DNA of 64,000 nucleotides from Nostoc cf. commune SO-36 (lineage in GTDB: Bacteria; Cyanobacteriota; Cyanobacteriia; Cyanobacteriales; Nostocaceae), in contig NZ_AP025732.1 of the NCBI RefSeq assembly GCF_023734775.1, forward strand, positions 992,001 to 1,056,000, in the 5' to 3' direction. Below, in pieces: positions 45,593 to 56,570 of the stretch. The notes beneath the pieces were generated by a model. It saw only the letters and a program-made list of their open reading frames with translations, searched no databases and was not told where the DNA came from. A program made the translations under genes and the position numbers. Each line of letters begins with the position of its first letter. Within the stretch, counting starts at the first letter, position 1.

Positions 45593-48565
45593 GTGGTATT
45601 ACAAGTACAGACAAGCACCTACGAAGCTAAAACTCAAGAAATTGCTAAACAACTTCTAGCAGCAACGTCCGAAAATCGTTCGTTTTTGTCTTCCCTGCGC
45701 GATCAAATGCGCTGGGATGATAAATTACTAGCTTGGGCGATGAGTAATCCTGGGTTACGGGTGCAACTATTTCGCTTTATAGATACGCTACCTGCTTTAC
45801 ACAGTAAATCAGAAATTGCCTCACATTTACAAGAATATTTAGGAGATGAGTCTGTAGAATTACCGGCAGCTTTAAAGGGAATGCTAAACTTTGCTAATCC
45901 CGACTCGATGCCAGGGCAAGTTGCTGCTACAACTGTTGGTACAGCCGTTGAGACTCTTGCTCATAAATATATTTCTGGGGAAAATATTAAACAAGTCATC
46001 AAAACAGTTGAACGACTGCGAAAAGAAAAAATGGCTTTCACCATCGATTTACTTGGTGAAGCGGTGATTACCGAAGCCGAAGCGCAGTCTTATCTAGAAC
46101 GCTATCTAGAATTAATGCAACAATTGGTGGAAGCATCAAAGAATTGGCCAGTTATCCCGGCTATTGATGAAGCTGATGGCGAACCCATACCAAAAGTTCA
46201 GGTTTCTGTTAAATTAACAGCGTTTTATTCTCAATTTGACCCATTAGATGCTAAAGGTAGTGAAGAGCGAGTTAGCGATCGCATTCGGATTCTCTTACGT
46301 CGTGCTAAAGAGTTAGGTGCAGCTGTCCATTTTGATATGGAACAGTATGCCTATAAGGACATAACTCTCAGCATCCTGAAAAAACTCTTACTAGAAGAAG
46401 AGTTTCGGCTACGCACAGATATTGGTATAACCATTCAAGCATATCTGCGTGACAGCGAACAAGATGTCAAAGACGTAATTTCTTGGTTGAAACAGCGCGG
46501 TTATCCTCTAACAATCCGCTTGGTGAAAGGCGCATATTGGGATCAGGAAACTATCAAAGCAGCCCAAAAGCATTGGCCACAGCCAGTTTACAACGACAAA
46601 GCCGCAACTGATGTTAACTTTGAAACCATCACTCAGTTATTGCTAGAAAATCATGATTATGTGTATTCTGCCATTGGTAGCCATAACGTGCGATCGCACT
46701 CTCGCGCCATTGCCATAGCTGAAAGTTTAAATGTCCCCCGCCGTCGTTTTGAATTACAAGTCCTCTACGGTATGGGTGATAAAGTTGCCAAGGCATTGGT
46801 TGACAAGGGTTATCGAGTCAGAGTTTACTGTCCTTACGGTGAATTGTTGCCGGGGATGGCGTATTTAATTCGGCGGTTGTTGGAAAATACCGCTAATAGT
46901 TCTTTTTTACGGCAAAATCTCGAAAATAGACCAATTGAAGAGTTATTAGCGCCGCCGATTGTCAAAGATGAAAAGAACTCTTTAACTCCTTACTCTCATT
47001 TTGTCGGTGCTGCTGATACTGATTATGCTGAGGAAGAGGTGAGAACGAAGACGGCGCAAGCTTTCCAGAGGGTTCGCCAACAGTTGGGTAAAACTTATTT
47101 GCCGTTGATTAATGGCGAATATGTTAATACGCCGGAATTTGTCGATTCTCTCAATCCTTCTAATTTCAGTGAGGTAGTTGGTAAGGTTGGATTGATTAGT
47201 GTTGAACAGGCAGAACAAGCGATGCAAGCTGCTAAAGCAGCCTTTCCTGGGTGGAGGAAAACACCAGCTAAACAACGCGCTGATATTTTGCGGAAAGCGG
47301 GTGATTTGATGGAACTCCGCCGCGCTGAATTATCGGCTTGGATGGTTTTGGAAGTTGGGAAACCAGTTAAGGAAGCTGATGGAGAGGTTTCGGAAGCGAT
47401 AGATTTCTGTCGGTACTACGCTGATGAGATAGAACGGTTAGATGAAGGTTTTAATTACGACATTCCAGGCGAAACTAATCGTTATATTTACCAGCCAAGC
47501 GGTATTGTTGTAGTAATTTCTCCCTGGAATTTCCCGCTAGCGATCGCTTGTGGAATGACTGTCGCAGCTTTGGTTTCAGGCAATTGCACTCTCCTCAAAC
47601 CGGCGGAAACATCTTCTGTAATTACGGCAAAACTTACAGAAATTTTAATCGAGGCTGGTTTCCCCAAAGGTGTATTTCAATACGTACCTGGCAAAGGTTC
47701 GCAAGTCGGCGCTTATTTGGTAAATCATCCAGATACTCATGTGATTGCCTTTACAGGTTCCCAGGAAGTGGGCTGTAGAATTTACGCAGAAGCCGCAATA
47801 TTGAAACCTGGACAAAAGCACATGAAACGCGTGATTGCGGAAATGGGTGGCAAGAATGCCATTATCGTCGATGAAAGTGCTGATTTAGACCAAGCCGTTG
47901 TAGGAGTTGTGCAGTCAGCATTTGGTTACAGTGGACAAAAATGTTCTGCGGCTTCTAGGGTGATTGTGCTGGAACCGATTTATGATGCCTTTGTGCAACG
48001 ATTGGTGGAAGCTACAAAATCCTTGAATATTGGGGAAGCAGAGTTACCTAGTACACAAGTTGGGCCAGTGATTGATGCTAATGCCCGTGATCGCATCCGC
48101 GAGTATATTGAGAAGGGTAAGGCAGAAGCACAATTAGCCTTGGAATTACCAGCACCCGAACAAGGATATTTTATCGGCCCAGTCATTTTTAGTGAAGTAT
48201 CGCCAAACGCAGTAATTTCCCAGGAAGAAATTTTTGGCCCTGTGCTGGCGGTAATTCGGGTGAAAGATTTCCAGGAAGCATTAGCAGTCGCCAATGGTAC
48301 TAATTACGCCTTGACTGGCGGACTTTATTCTCGAACGCCTTCCCATATTCAGCAGGCGCAGACAGAATTTGAAGTCGGTAATTTGTACATCAACCGCAAT
48401 ATTACCGGAGCGATCGTTGGACGGCAACCCTTTGGTGGATTCAAACTTTCTGGAGTAGGTTCAAAAGCAGGTGGTCCTGATTACCTACTGCAATTTTTGG
48501 AACCACGCGCCGTGACAGAAAATATTCAGCGTCAAGGTTTTGCACCAATTGAAGGTGCAGATTAA
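45593..48565 (+). CDS. putA: Bifunctional proline dehydrogenase / glutamate-semialdehyde dehydrogenase
   Basis: 990 residues from GTG at 45593 with AACGGAG upstream. The proline dehydrogenase barrel covers about 110-460 (VSVKLTAFYSQFDP, RLVKGAYWDQETIKA, ELQVLYGMGDKVAKAL). The aldehyde dehydrogenase domain covers about 500-980 (VISPWNFPLAIACGMTVAAL, VIAEMGGKNAIIVDESADLD, catalytic Cys near residue 781 in GQKCSAASR). It oxidises proline to glutamate in two steps. The N-terminal DNA-binding domain of enteric PutA is absent. Confidence 0.93.
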   Translation: MVLQVQTSTYEAKTQEIAKQLLAATSENRSFLSSLRDQMRWDDKLLAWAMSNPGLRVQLFRFIDTLPALHSKSEIASHLQEYLGDESVELPAALKGMLNFANPDSMPGQVAATTVGTAVETLAHKYISGENIKQVIKTVERLRKEKMAFTIDLLGEAVITEAEAQSYLERYLELMQQLVEASKNWPVIPAIDEADGEPIPKVQVSVKLTAFYSQFDPLDAKGSEERVSDRIRILLRRAKELGAAVHFDMEQYAYKDITLSILKKLLLEEEFRLRTDIGITIQAYLRDSEQDVKDVISWLKQRGYPLTIRLVKGAYWDQETIKAAQKHWPQPVYNDKAATDVNFETITQLLLENHDYVYSAIGSHNVRSHSRAIAIAESLNVPRRRFELQVLYGMGDKVAKALVDKGYRVRVYCPYGELLPGMAYLIRRLLENTANSSFLRQNLENRPIEELLAPPIVKDEKNSLTPYSHFVGAADTDYAEEEVRTKTAQAFQRVRQQLGKTYLPLINGEYVNTPEFVDSLNPSNFSEVVGKVGLISVEQAEQAMQAAKAAFPGWRKTPAKQRADILRKAGDLMELRRAELSAWMVLEVGKPVKEADGEVSEAIDFCRYYADEIERLDEGFNYDIPGETNRYIYQPSGIVVVISPWNFPLAIACGMTVAALVSGNCTLLKPAETSSVITAKLTEILIEAGFPKGVFQYVPGKGSQVGAYLVNHPDTHVIAFTGSQEVGCRIYAEAAILKPGQKHMKRVIAEMGGKNAIIVDESADLDQAVVGVVQSAFGYSGQKCSAASRVIVLEPIYDAFVQRLVEATKSLNIGEAELPSTQVGPVIDANARDRIREYIEKGKAEAQLALELPAPEQGYFIGPVIFSEVSPNAVISQEEIFGPVLAVIRVKDFQEALAVANGTNYALTGGLYSRTPSHIQQAQTEFEVGNLYINRNITGAIVGRQPFGGFKLSGVGSKAGGPDYLLQFLEPRAVTENIQRQGFAPIEGAD

Positions 48566-48600
48566 ATCGTCTGGGGTAGACATTGCCTACCTTTTTATGG

Positions 48601-48633
48601 GTGTAGAGACGTTGCAATGTAATCTCTCTACAC
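48601..48633. repeat. GTGTAGAGAC/TCTCTACAC hairpin
   Basis: The inverted repeat GTGTAGAGAC ... CTCTCTACAC, 36 bp after putA, belongs to the GTAGAGAC/GTCTCTAC family seen elsewhere in the window. It may end putA transcription. Confidence 0.65.
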
Positions 48634-48641
48634 CTATGAGA

Positions 48642-48754
48642 CAATACGGTTCAGTTAAGGCTAAAACTCTGTTACCAAAGTCGTTTTTTTTTACGAACCG
48701 CCAAGGCGCAGAGAACGCAGAGAGAAGAAAGAGATGCTTAACTGAACTGTATTG
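48642..48754. mobile_element. 113-bp MITE with CAATACGGTTCAGTTAAG ends
   Basis: CAATACGGTTCAGTTAAG at the left end and, inverted, CTTAACTGAACTGTATTG at the right end (one mismatch). The interior contains the dispersed ACGAACCGCCAAGGCGCAGA segment, the same kind found in the tail of the Uma2 gene near 7201-7232. Confidence 0.75.
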
Positions 48755-48869
48755 ACCTATAAGATACCATCAACAAAGTATTAACTTATGATTAACTTAA
48801 TCAGAAAATTTTTTGAATTTCCTGAAGATTTTTATTAATTAGCTATAAAAAATGCATTTCTATGAAAAA

Positions 48870-51062
48870 TTAACTCAAATATCGCATCAGTATTGACTCT
48901 AGCTGGGCTATCCGAAATGGCTTAATGAGGTAGTCATTGACAGTGCCCGTCAACTGGGAAATTTCCTCTTCTAAAGGTTCGCTAGAGGTTATAATTACAA
49001 TTGGCAAATCTTCCCAACCAGGCTCTTTTTTAAGGATATTCAGCAAATTCAAGATTTTAACATCCTTGATTAACTGGAAATCAAATAACACTAAATCCGG
49101 TTGGAGGTTTTGCGCCTGTTTTAAAAAGTCATTTTCATTATTTATCCATTTGACTTGGTAGCCAATTGTGTGAAGATAATCTTGCAATACTGTGGCAGTA
49201 TTTTGATTTCCTTCCACAAGCAGAATAGTTTTATTTCTGGAAATGACTGGAGAAGAAGAGAACAAGGTAAAATTTTCTTCTTCATTTCTCTCATCTTCAG
49301 GCTGCACTAGATTTGGTAAAAACAGAGTGAACTGACTACCCTTCCCCAAAGTTGATGTCACCGTAACATCTCCACCGTGCAAACGCGCTAATTTGCGTGT
49401 TAAAGCTAAACCCAAACCAGTGCCTTCGTACTGCCGATTTAACCGACTATCAAGTTGTTTAAACGGTTCAAATAGAAATTGAAACTGATTTGAATCTATA
49501 CCAATTCCAGTATCTGAAACTGTAAACGTTATCCCTTGGGGTACGTTTTTGACTACCAGCGATACCTGACCGGCGGAAGTGAATTTAATGGCATTGGTGA
49601 GCAGGTTGAGTAACATTTGCTTGATGCGCCGTTCATCAGCAATGCAAATATCCGCATCTTGCTCAATTTCGTATGTAAGTTGCAATCCTTTTTCTAAGGC
49701 GCGATCGCGCACTGTCCAGATGGCATAATTACACAAATCTGAGACTGACAAAGGTGAGAGTAACAGTTCCTCTTTACCTGCTTCTACCTTAGATAAATCA
49801 AGAATATCATTAATCAGTGTCAGCAGATGTTCACCACTACTATATATAGAATTTACATATTCGTTCTGCTTTTCATTAAGAGAGCCAACTATTTCTTGTT
49901 CCAGCAATTGCGACAAACCCATAATCGCATTGAGAGGTGTCCGCAACTCATGGCTCATGGTTGCTAAAAATTCGCTTTTTGCCCGATTAGCCGCTTCTGC
50001 TGCTTCTTGAGAAGCACGCAGTTTCAATTCTGTTTGCTTGCGTTCAGTAATGTCCTCAATCATCGCTAGAAAAAACTCAGGTTCACCATTGCTGCCTGGT
50101 ATAATAGAAACAGAAATATGAGTCCAAATTAAGCTACCATTTTGATGTATGCATCGTCTTTCCATCTCAATACGATGTCTTTGGACAAGCTGCTCGTGAT
50201 GTTTGGAAGGTTGCAACCCATCACTCGAAGTTGTTTTTAAGTCTGTGCGAATTACCGAAATTAGTTGTTTGTAAAGTTTTAAATCCCCCCTTTGTGTGGA
50301 AATGTAATGGGTAAAGCACTTGCCGTATAGTTCTTCTCGGCTGTATCCTAAAATCTCACATAGTGCCAGATTCGTATCGACTATTTGTGCTTTCATATCT
50401 ATCAGTCCAATGCCGATAGAGGAACGCTCAAAAATCGCCCGGAATTGCGCTTCACTCTGTCGCAGTGCTTCCTGTACGACGTTTCGCTCGTTTGCTTCTA
50501 TAGCTAGCGTTACAAAATCTGCAATCGAACCAGCAAAAGTCTCTTCTTCTAAAGTCCATTGGCGACCTTTGCCTACGTGTTCGTGGCACACTACACCTAC
50601 CAAACGACCCTCTAGCCAAATTGGTGCATCTAATAGGGACGTAATGCCCATAACTGAAAGATAAGATTCAGATAATTCTTGGGTTCTAGTATCGTTTACG
50701 GCATCATCTGCTGTAATGGTACGTTCTTCTTCTAAAGCCTGGAAATAAGCAGGAAAATCTGTTTTTGAAAGCGAGTTACCAAAAGTATGCTTTTTAGTCT
50801 TCACATCATACAAATTTATGCATTCAATTTTGGAACGTTCTTCATTATATAACCATACGCCAACTCGCTCTACTAAGAGCGTCCTAGCAGTAGTTTCTGT
50901 GATTTCCCTCAACACCGCATTGAGATTACCTTGCTGAAATGTCTTGCTTCTTGCTAGCTGTACTAGCGTCTGGCTTTGTTTTCGCCGACTATTTTCTCTG
51001 CTTTTTAAAGCATCTTGGGTCGGGTTGCACTCTGTAATATCTCTAGCTGAAACCACCTGCAT
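48870..51062 (-). CDS. Hybrid sensor histidine kinase with GAF, PAS and receiver domains
   Basis: 730 residues: a GAF domain (about 30-195), a PAS/PAC domain (about 205-345; [20 protein letters not shown]), HisKA ([20 protein letters not shown], His of the H-box), HATPase ([39 protein letters not shown]) and a C-terminal receiver ([14 protein letters not shown]). There is no transmembrane segment, so it is cytoplasmic. An in-frame stop lies five codons upstream, so the start at 51062 cannot extend, although [11 protein letters not shown] looks like the tail of a lost PAS unit. The partner regulator is unknown. Confidence 0.88.
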   Translation of the reverse strand: MQVVSARDITECNPTQDALKSRENSRRKQSQTLVQLARSKTFQQGNLNAVLREITETTARTLLVERVGVWLYNEERSKIECINLYDVKTKKHTFGNSLSKTDFPAYFQALEEERTITADDAVNDTRTQELSESYLSVMGITSLLDAPIWLEGRLVGVVCHEHVGKGRQWTLEEETFAGSIADFVTLAIEANERNVVQEALRQSEAQFRAIFERSSIGIGLIDMKAQIVDTNLALCEILGYSREELYGKCFTHYISTQRGDLKLYKQLISVIRTDLKTTSSDGLQPSKHHEQLVQRHRIEMERRCIHQNGSLIWTHISVSIIPGSNGEPEFFLAMIEDITERKQTELKLRASQEAAEAANRAKSEFLATMSHELRTPLNAIMGLSQLLEQEIVGSLNEKQNEYVNSIYSSGEHLLTLINDILDLSKVEAGKEELLLSPLSVSDLCNYAIWTVRDRALEKGLQLTYEIEQDADICIADERRIKQMLLNLLTNAIKFTSAGQVSLVVKNVPQGITFTVSDTGIGIDSNQFQFLFEPFKQLDSRLNRQYEGTGLGLALTRKLARLHGGDVTVTSTLGKGSQFTLFLPNLVQPEDERNEEENFTLFSSSPVISRNKTILLVEGNQNTATVLQDYLHTIGYQVKWINNENDFLKQAQNLQPDLVLFDFQLIKDVKILNLLNILKKEPGWEDLPIVIITSSEPLEEEISQLTGTVNDYLIKPFRIAQLESILMRYLS

Positions 51063-51567
51063 TAGTTGCCCTCAAGAAGAAATAATTTTGCCTTACAGCT
51101 ATACGCAAAAAGTAGAACTGCTTTTGTATAACTACAACTACGAGACATGGTTTTTCAGAACCGGAAAATATAATTTTTCTAATCAAATCTTATAATTCTG
51201 ACTAACTCCTTCTAAGCAACATTTTGCTAATTATTTCTGTTACTTCATGCTTATGGTTTTTACCAGGGGATAATTAGCATCTCAAATAGTTCCACTCTGA
51301 AGTAATTCTACTCTCAAGTAATTCTACTATTAAGTAAAGATACTGTTAATTAGTATAATATTTTGAATTTAGATTTGGGGACTGAGAAAATTTTTATTAG
51401 TCCTTAATTCTTAATCTTTAATCCCTAGTCCCCAGACCCCAATGCCCAGTAAAATTTTTTGCTTAGTGGTGACTACCAAAACACCCTTAATTCTCCTATA
51501 GAAAGATACCTAATGACTCAAATTCTGCCAAAATTAAGGTAAAGGCAGCTTTTACGGAGGTGGAGCG
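51063..51567. other. Intergenic region between kinase and BtuF-like genes
   Basis: About 500 bp without a credible gene. AATAGTTCCACTC/AAGTAATTCTACT-type tandem motifs occur at 51286-51330. CTTAATTCTTAATCTTTAATCC repeats lie near 51404-51430. No riboswitch was recognised. Confidence 0.45.
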
Positions 51568-52494
51568 ATGACAGAAAGTGATGTAAGAATTGTTTCTTTA
51601 ATTCCCGGTGGAACAGAGATTTTAGCGACACTAGGGTTAGTTAATGCTATTGTGGGGCGATCGCACGAATGCGATTACCCTCCAGAAATCCAAAATCGCC
51701 CCATTTGTACCCAAGCGCGTTTAAACTCTAATGCCTCCAGCAGCCAAATTAACGATGAAGTGAACAATTTATTGCAATCTGCTCTCAGTATTTATGAAAT
51801 CAAAACAGATGTTTTAGAGCAGTTGCAGCCTACCCACATTCTCACTCAAGACCAGTGCGATGTTTGTGCTGTTAGTTTACACGAAGTTGAAAAGGCAGTT
51901 GCTACACTCATTGACAGTAAACCCCAAATTATTTCTTTACAACCCAATATTCTCCAGGATGTGTGGGCTGACATTGAGCGAGTCAGCAATATATTTGGTG
52001 TAGACTCACTAAAAGTCTTAGAAAATTTAGAAGCTCGCGTCAAAATTTGTCAGCAAAAAATCCAAGGACTTTCTTTAAATGAAGTGCCTACTGTCGTTTG
52101 TATCGAGTGGACTGATCCTTTGATGGTTGCCGCGAATTGGATTCCTGAATTGGTTAACTTAGCAGGAGGACAGTCTCTATTTTGCAGTACAGGTCAGCCT
52201 TCTCCAATCTTGCCGTGGGAAACACTATTAACAACTGATCCTGATGTAATTGTTTTTATGCCTTGTGGCTTTGATTTAAATCGTACTCGCCAAGAAGCCA
52301 ATTTGTTAACTCAACGTCCAGAGTGGCAAAAACTGCACGCTACGGAAACTGGTAGGGTCTACATCACTGATGGCAATTCCTACTTCAATCGTCCAGGGCC
52401 TCGACTGGTAGATTCTCTAGAAATTTTGGCCGAAATTCTGCATCCAGAAATTTTTCAATACGGCTACAAAGGAACTGGTTGGGAAACTATGTAA
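51568..52494 (+). CDS. BtuF-like cobalamin-binding ABC substrate-binding protein
   Basis: 308 residues of the helical-backbone periplasmic binding family: RIVSLIPGGTEILATLGLVN, VGRSHECDYPPEI, LTQDQCDVCAVSL, PDVIVFMPCGFDL and NRPGPRLVDSLEIL. It resembles cobalamin-binding BtuF. No signal peptide is visible, so it may be cytoplasmic or the start may be mis-set. A strong ribosome site (GGAGG) lies 8 bases before the ATG. cobU in the same window shows that cobalamin metabolism is present. Confidence 0.8.
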   Translation: MTESDVRIVSLIPGGTEILATLGLVNAIVGRSHECDYPPEIQNRPICTQARLNSNASSSQINDEVNNLLQSALSIYEIKTDVLEQLQPTHILTQDQCDVCAVSLHEVEKAVATLIDSKPQIISLQPNILQDVWADIERVSNIFGVDSLKVLENLEARVKICQQKIQGLSLNEVPTVVCIEWTDPLMVAANWIPELVNLAGGQSLFCSTGQPSPILPWETLLTTDPDVIVFMPCGFDLNRTRQEANLLTQRPEWQKLHATETGRVYITDGNSYFNRPGPRLVDSLEILAEILHPEIFQYGYKGTGWETM

Positions 52495-52633
52495 AGAAGA
52501 ATTCAGAACTCAGGGGTCAGAATTCAGTATGAATTCGAGTCTGACTGAATGATATTAGTTTAAAACCTTGGCGGATTCCAATCGCCCATGAAGAATAATT
52601 GTGATTCCTGGATTCTGAATTCTGAATTCTTCT

Positions 52634-52936
52634 TTAAGGTGTTTGTTCAGAATCTGCCGATGGTTCATTGTTAAATAATAGAAGGCGTGCAGCAAGTATG
52701 GCAAATCCCACAGCAGCGATCGCTTTTAACACGCGCGTAGGTAATAATTCAGCTACTGCACCCCCTGCCAATGATCCCAACAGGCTTGTCAACAGCAATG
52801 CACCTGCTGCACCAAAAAATACTGCACGCGGAGAATTACAACGCCCTGAAAGTGCGATCGCCGCTAGCTGACTTTTGTCACCCAATTCTGATAAAAAAAC
52901 TGTAATAAAACTCAGTCCTAAAAGATGCCAATCCAT
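52634..52936 (-). CDS. GDT1/UPF0016 half-size membrane protein (second)
   Basis: 100 residues from ATG at 52936 with the signature SELGDKSQLAAIALSGR and three hydrophobic segments (LLLTSLLGSLAGGAV, KAIAAVGFAILAARLLLF). One family motif is present, so it is a half-size unit that should pair with the next gene to make a full cation or Mn transporter. It lies 60 bp downstream of its partner on the same strand. Confidence 0.82.
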   Translation of the reverse strand: MDWHLLGLSFITVFLSELGDKSQLAAIALSGRCNSPRAVFFGAAGALLLTSLLGSLAGGAVAELLPTRVLKAIAAVGFAILAARLLLFNNEPSADSEQTP

Positions 52937-52995
52937 ATTATTAAGGGGGGTGGGGAGTAGAGAAGCAGGGGAAGCAGGGGGAAAATGACAAATGA

Positions 52996-53425
52996 CTAAT
53001 GACCAGTAAATACATCCCAAACAGCATTAGGGAAATCACCAACAACATCATACCTGCTGATTTTTCTACAGTTTTGGGCTGAGTCGTTGGCTATCCAACT
53101 ACCTAAAAGTACGCCTAATAAGCTGTGGTTATCAGTGCCGCCGCCGATCCGATAAACACTACCCAGGGCGAATGAGATTCTGCACTCGATTAATAGGGTA
53201 GATAATTGAAGTTTTATCTCCAATTTCTGCCAGAAAAATAGTTACAAAAGTCGTACCAAAAATTACTAACGCTGATTGCTGCTTTTGAGGACTATCGGCA
53301 GCTACAGGCTGAACTGATGGAGCGATCGCAGGAGTTAAGTTAAAATCATTGCTGTCTTTGGGTTCTAGCTCGATCTTAGTCTGAGATATGCCAGAAATGC
53401 CCAAAGGTGCAGAGTCAAGTTTCAC
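52996..53425 (-). pseudogene. GDT1/UPF0016 half-size protein (first), many one-base indels
   Basis: From GTG at 53425 the protein has a variable N-terminus, then IFGTTFVTIFLAEIGDKT with the family motif. After that the frame breaks repeatedly. Correcting single-base gains or losses near 53213, 53190, 53131, 53091, 53076 and 53024 restores a normal continuation (LSTLL, SHSPWVVFIGSAAALIT, LLGVLLGSWIAN, GMMLLVISLMLF, DVFTGH) to TAG at 52996-52998. Codon sense between the indels is kept. Confidence 0.7.
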
Positions 53426-53526
53426 AAGCAATAGTTTTGGTTCCTAGGGTGTTTTCATATTTCTATCATATTCTCAGATTGTTGTAATAAATTGCAACCC
53501 AGAGACTAAAACGAACAATGGCAGTG

Positions 53527-53877
53527 TCACAGCCCTACAGCTTTATTGAAGCGTAGTATTTCCAGACTGCGATCGCCATATACTCCCTCTATTTGCTGGC
53601 GACAGCAGTCGATAGCAAAATCATTAACTTCTTCTGGTTCAACTCCATACATATCTTGAAACACTTCTGATTCCACACGGCAGAAGCGAGGACGATCTGA
53701 GTAGATGCGGCATTCTCGTGTGGTATGGTCGAAGTTAACGCACCATCCGCCTTCGCCTACCATGCTGAGGTAAAGTTCTAGTTCTGGCGGTGAGAGATAC
53801 TCATCCAAATCTGGACGTTCTGCTGGATCAAGATTACAGCAGGCTCCACATTGCTTTACACATTGCCAAGTTGACAT
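53527..53877 (-). CDS. YkgJ-family cysteine-cluster protein
   Basis: 116 residues. Cysteines occur as KQCGACCNLDP, WCVNFDHTTRECRIYSDRPR and RPRFCRVE ... DCCRQQ, the YkgJ zinc- or iron-binding cluster pattern. The function is not known. Confidence 0.88.
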   Translation of the reverse strand: MSTWQCVKQCGACCNLDPAERPDLDEYLSPPELELYLSMVGEGGWCVNFDHTTRECRIYSDRPRFCRVESEVFQDMYGVEPEEVNDFAIDCCRQQIEGVYGDRSLEILRFNKAVGL

Positions 53878-53904
53878 TTTCGGTTGGTGATTGAAGAAGG
53901 GAAT

Positions 53905-53927
53905 AGGTTACAGGTTACAGGTTACAG
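53905..53927. repeat. AGGTTAC heptanucleotide repeat
   Basis: Three tandem AGGTTAC copies with inverted counterparts just after (CACCTGTTACCTGTCACC), in the gap before psb30. A related run is at 13808-13830. Confidence 0.7.
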
Positions 53928-54123
53928 ATTATTCCCTATCACCTGTTACCTGTCACCTCTACCCTAACCCCATTCCCAATCTCCTATTTTACGTTTTTAT
54001 GTCTTTTCTTATAATTTTGTTAAGTAAATTAAATCCAACAGGCCATAGCCAGATATGATCGATTGCGGGTTTTGTAATTAAGTTATTGAATTTTTTAAGG
54101 AAATTGAGAGGAGAAAAGGAAAA

Positions 54124-54267
54124 ATGTTTGACGCTGTGTCTGACTTGTTTAACGCTTTTACCAGCATCAATTGGGAAGTTATTTTCCAATTACTTTCCGT
54201 GGCGCTAATCGTCATTGCTGGGCCGGCGGTAATCTTTTTGCTGGCATTTCGTAACGGCAACTTATAA
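54124..54267 (+). CDS. psb30: Photosystem II protein Psb30 (Ycf12)
   Basis: 47 residues with one membrane helix ([20 protein letters not shown]) and the C-terminal LLAFRNGNL, matching Psb30/Ycf12, a small photosystem II subunit. The N-terminal extension [16 protein letters not shown] is longer than in some homologues. The ATG at 54124 is preceded by AGGAGAAAAGG. Confidence 0.88.
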   Translation: MFDAVSDLFNAFTSINWEVIFQLLSVALIVIAGPAVIFLLAFRNGNL

Positions 54268-54382
54268 AATTTATGAGTGCTGATTAAGAGTTAAGAGTTA
54301 GGAGTGAGGAATTAAATTTTATTCTCAACTCATAACTTATAAATCAGCACTCACAGTTTTACAATCACAAGTGATAAGTTAA

Positions 54383-56487
54383 TTAAGAACTTTTAACTGA
54401 TAACGCCCGAAGCGCAGCTTGGATAATACTGTCGTACTGTGGCTGAGAAATATCAACTTCTTTAGCATTTTGACGATTAGTGCCCAGTAAACCAATCATA
54501 TTTCCTGGCTGCATGGCTAAAACCTTGCCTTCAGTATTTTTAATTCTTAACTCTGCTTCAATGCCATTTTTATAGAAACCACAAGTATACTGTCTCTGAT
54601 TGTACTCAAAGGTGGTAATTGACGGGGTAGGTGGCGAAACAAAAAATTGTTGGAAGTTGAATTGGCAATCTAACACCTATTAACTCTAGCTCAATGGTGG
54701 TGTTACCGTTAAAGTAATTTTCTCGCAATTTATAAGCGACATCCACTCGCGGTGGTAAGCGAAAATAGTCACCCCAACGCCAAGCGATCGCTTTGATTTT
54801 GTATTCCTGATTATCAACAGTTTGAGCGATTGTCAATTTAATATGACCCTTGCCAACGATTTTTTGCTCAACCACTTGAACATTAGGTGTCCAGAAAACT
54901 GGATCGGGGTTGTCCATACCGCAGGGGTGTAGAGTATTAAGCTGTTGATAAAGCTGCTGATTGATGTGATTGAGGTTGACTTCGGCATCAATTTTGAGTA
55001 GAGGCTTGAGATGCTGCGGTTCAAGACACTGGTTAGCAAACTCAATCAAACGCGATCGCACCATCTTTAAGTTCTCTGCTGGTAGAGAGAATCCCCCGGC
55101 TGCTTTGTGTCCGCCAAATTTCCCTAGTAAATCGTGACAATATTCCAAAGCTTCAAACACATGAAACTCTGGAATTGAGCGTGCTGAACCGCGTATATGT
55201 CCCTCATCCTCATAAGTACCGATGAACACAGGAACGCCATAGCGTTCTACCAAGCGGGAAGCGACAATCCCAATAACGCCATGATGCCAATTGGGTTGAA
55301 CAACAATTAATACACGGTCTTGCTGTAGAGATGCAACAAATTCCGTCTCCACATAAGCGATCGCTTCTTGTTCAATTTGTTGACACATCTCCTGGCGAGA
55401 GGCGTTGACTTGTTCGCACTGCATTGCTCTTTCCAGCGCCACCCCCATATCATCTGTAGTCAGCAATTCAATCACAGTCTGGGGATTACCAATCCGACCA
55501 ATAGCATTAATCCGTGGCCCCAAGCGAAAACCTATATCTTCAGGCTTGAGCGATTTTGGATTTTGGATTTTGGATTTTGGATTTTGGATTTTCTCCTCTA
55601 CTCCCCCTACTCCCTCATCCCCCCTCGCCTGCACGCCACCTACCTGAATCAACGCCTGCACCCCAGCTAAGTTGGATTTGGGTAAATGTTGTAAACCGCG
55701 TTTCACCCAACGGCGATTCACGCCAGTTAAGGGGGCTAAATCTGCGATCGTTCCCAGTGTAAATAGTGCTAGCATCGGCTGAATCAAGCCCTTAGTCGCC
55801 CCTAGCTGTTGTGCTAGAGACACTGCCAAAATGTAGGCAACACCAACACCAGCAACACCTCGATAAGGTGAGGATTCAGCTATTAGTTTTAGGGTTGAGG
55901 ATAGCGTTAGCTGGTGGTAATTTTTGGGTACATCGTGATGATCAGTGATAATAACGGCAAGACCAAGTTCTCTAGCTCTCGCAACTGGTTCAAACGCAGA
56001 GATGCCATTATCTACAGTCAGAATTAATCCCACACCCTCGCTATGGAATTCTTCAACGATGCGTTTATTAATACCGTAGCCTTCGTGCATCCGGCTGGGA
56101 ATAGCATAATCTACTTGTGCGCCTAAAGTGCGGAGACTACGTAAAAGTAGAGCAGTGCTGGTCATTCCATCAGCATCGTAATCACCACAAATAGCAATTT
56201 TTGTTTGAGAAGCGATCGCATTTTGCAACAACTCCAAACTAATCGCCAAATCTGGAAAATCTTCTAACGGCGAAGGCAAAACTAAGGACTCTGGATTTAA
56301 AAATGCTTGTACCTGTTCTGGTGTTTCCATACCCCGATTAATTCAACAACTGGCTGACAATGGGTGAAATACTTGTCAAAATCGCCAACTTTTGGGCAAA
56401 TTCTGGTTTTTGTGGATAAATCTGCCAGCGCTGATCGGGTAAACGCTTGCGAGGCTTGGATAGTTCAGATACAGGTCGGTCTAACAC
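54383..56487 (-). CDS. recJ: Single-strand DNA exonuclease RecJ, two one-base frameshifts
   Basis: Likely start GTG at 56487 (MLDRPVSELSKPRKRLPDQR, then WQIYPQKPEFAQKLA). DHH motifs CGDYDADGMTSTALLLRSL, LTVDNGISAFEP and TDHHDVPKNY hold the metal ligands, and DHHA1 has KFGGHKAAGGFSL. Two single extra bases disturb the frame: an A near 56342 (SQLL/INRGMETPEQ) and a T in the A6 run (plus strand) at 54641-54646 near the end. Without them the protein is about 700 residues. A heptanucleotide repeat adds EEKIQNPKSKIQNPKSLKPE in the middle. RecJ acts in recombination and mismatch repair. Confidence 0.88.
55552..55594. repeat. GATTTTG heptanucleotide repeat inside recJ
   Basis: About six tandem copies of GATTTTG (minus strand CAAAATC) lie within the recJ coding region and encode the low-complexity IQNPKSKIQNPKS. 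The copy number keeps the frame open. Confidence 0.85.
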
Positions 56488-56570
56488 AGTATAAAGTTAG
56501 GAGTTTTCAGTTATGAGTGTTGTAATTGAAAATTGTTTCTTAACTCATAACTAATAACATTATTTGCTAT

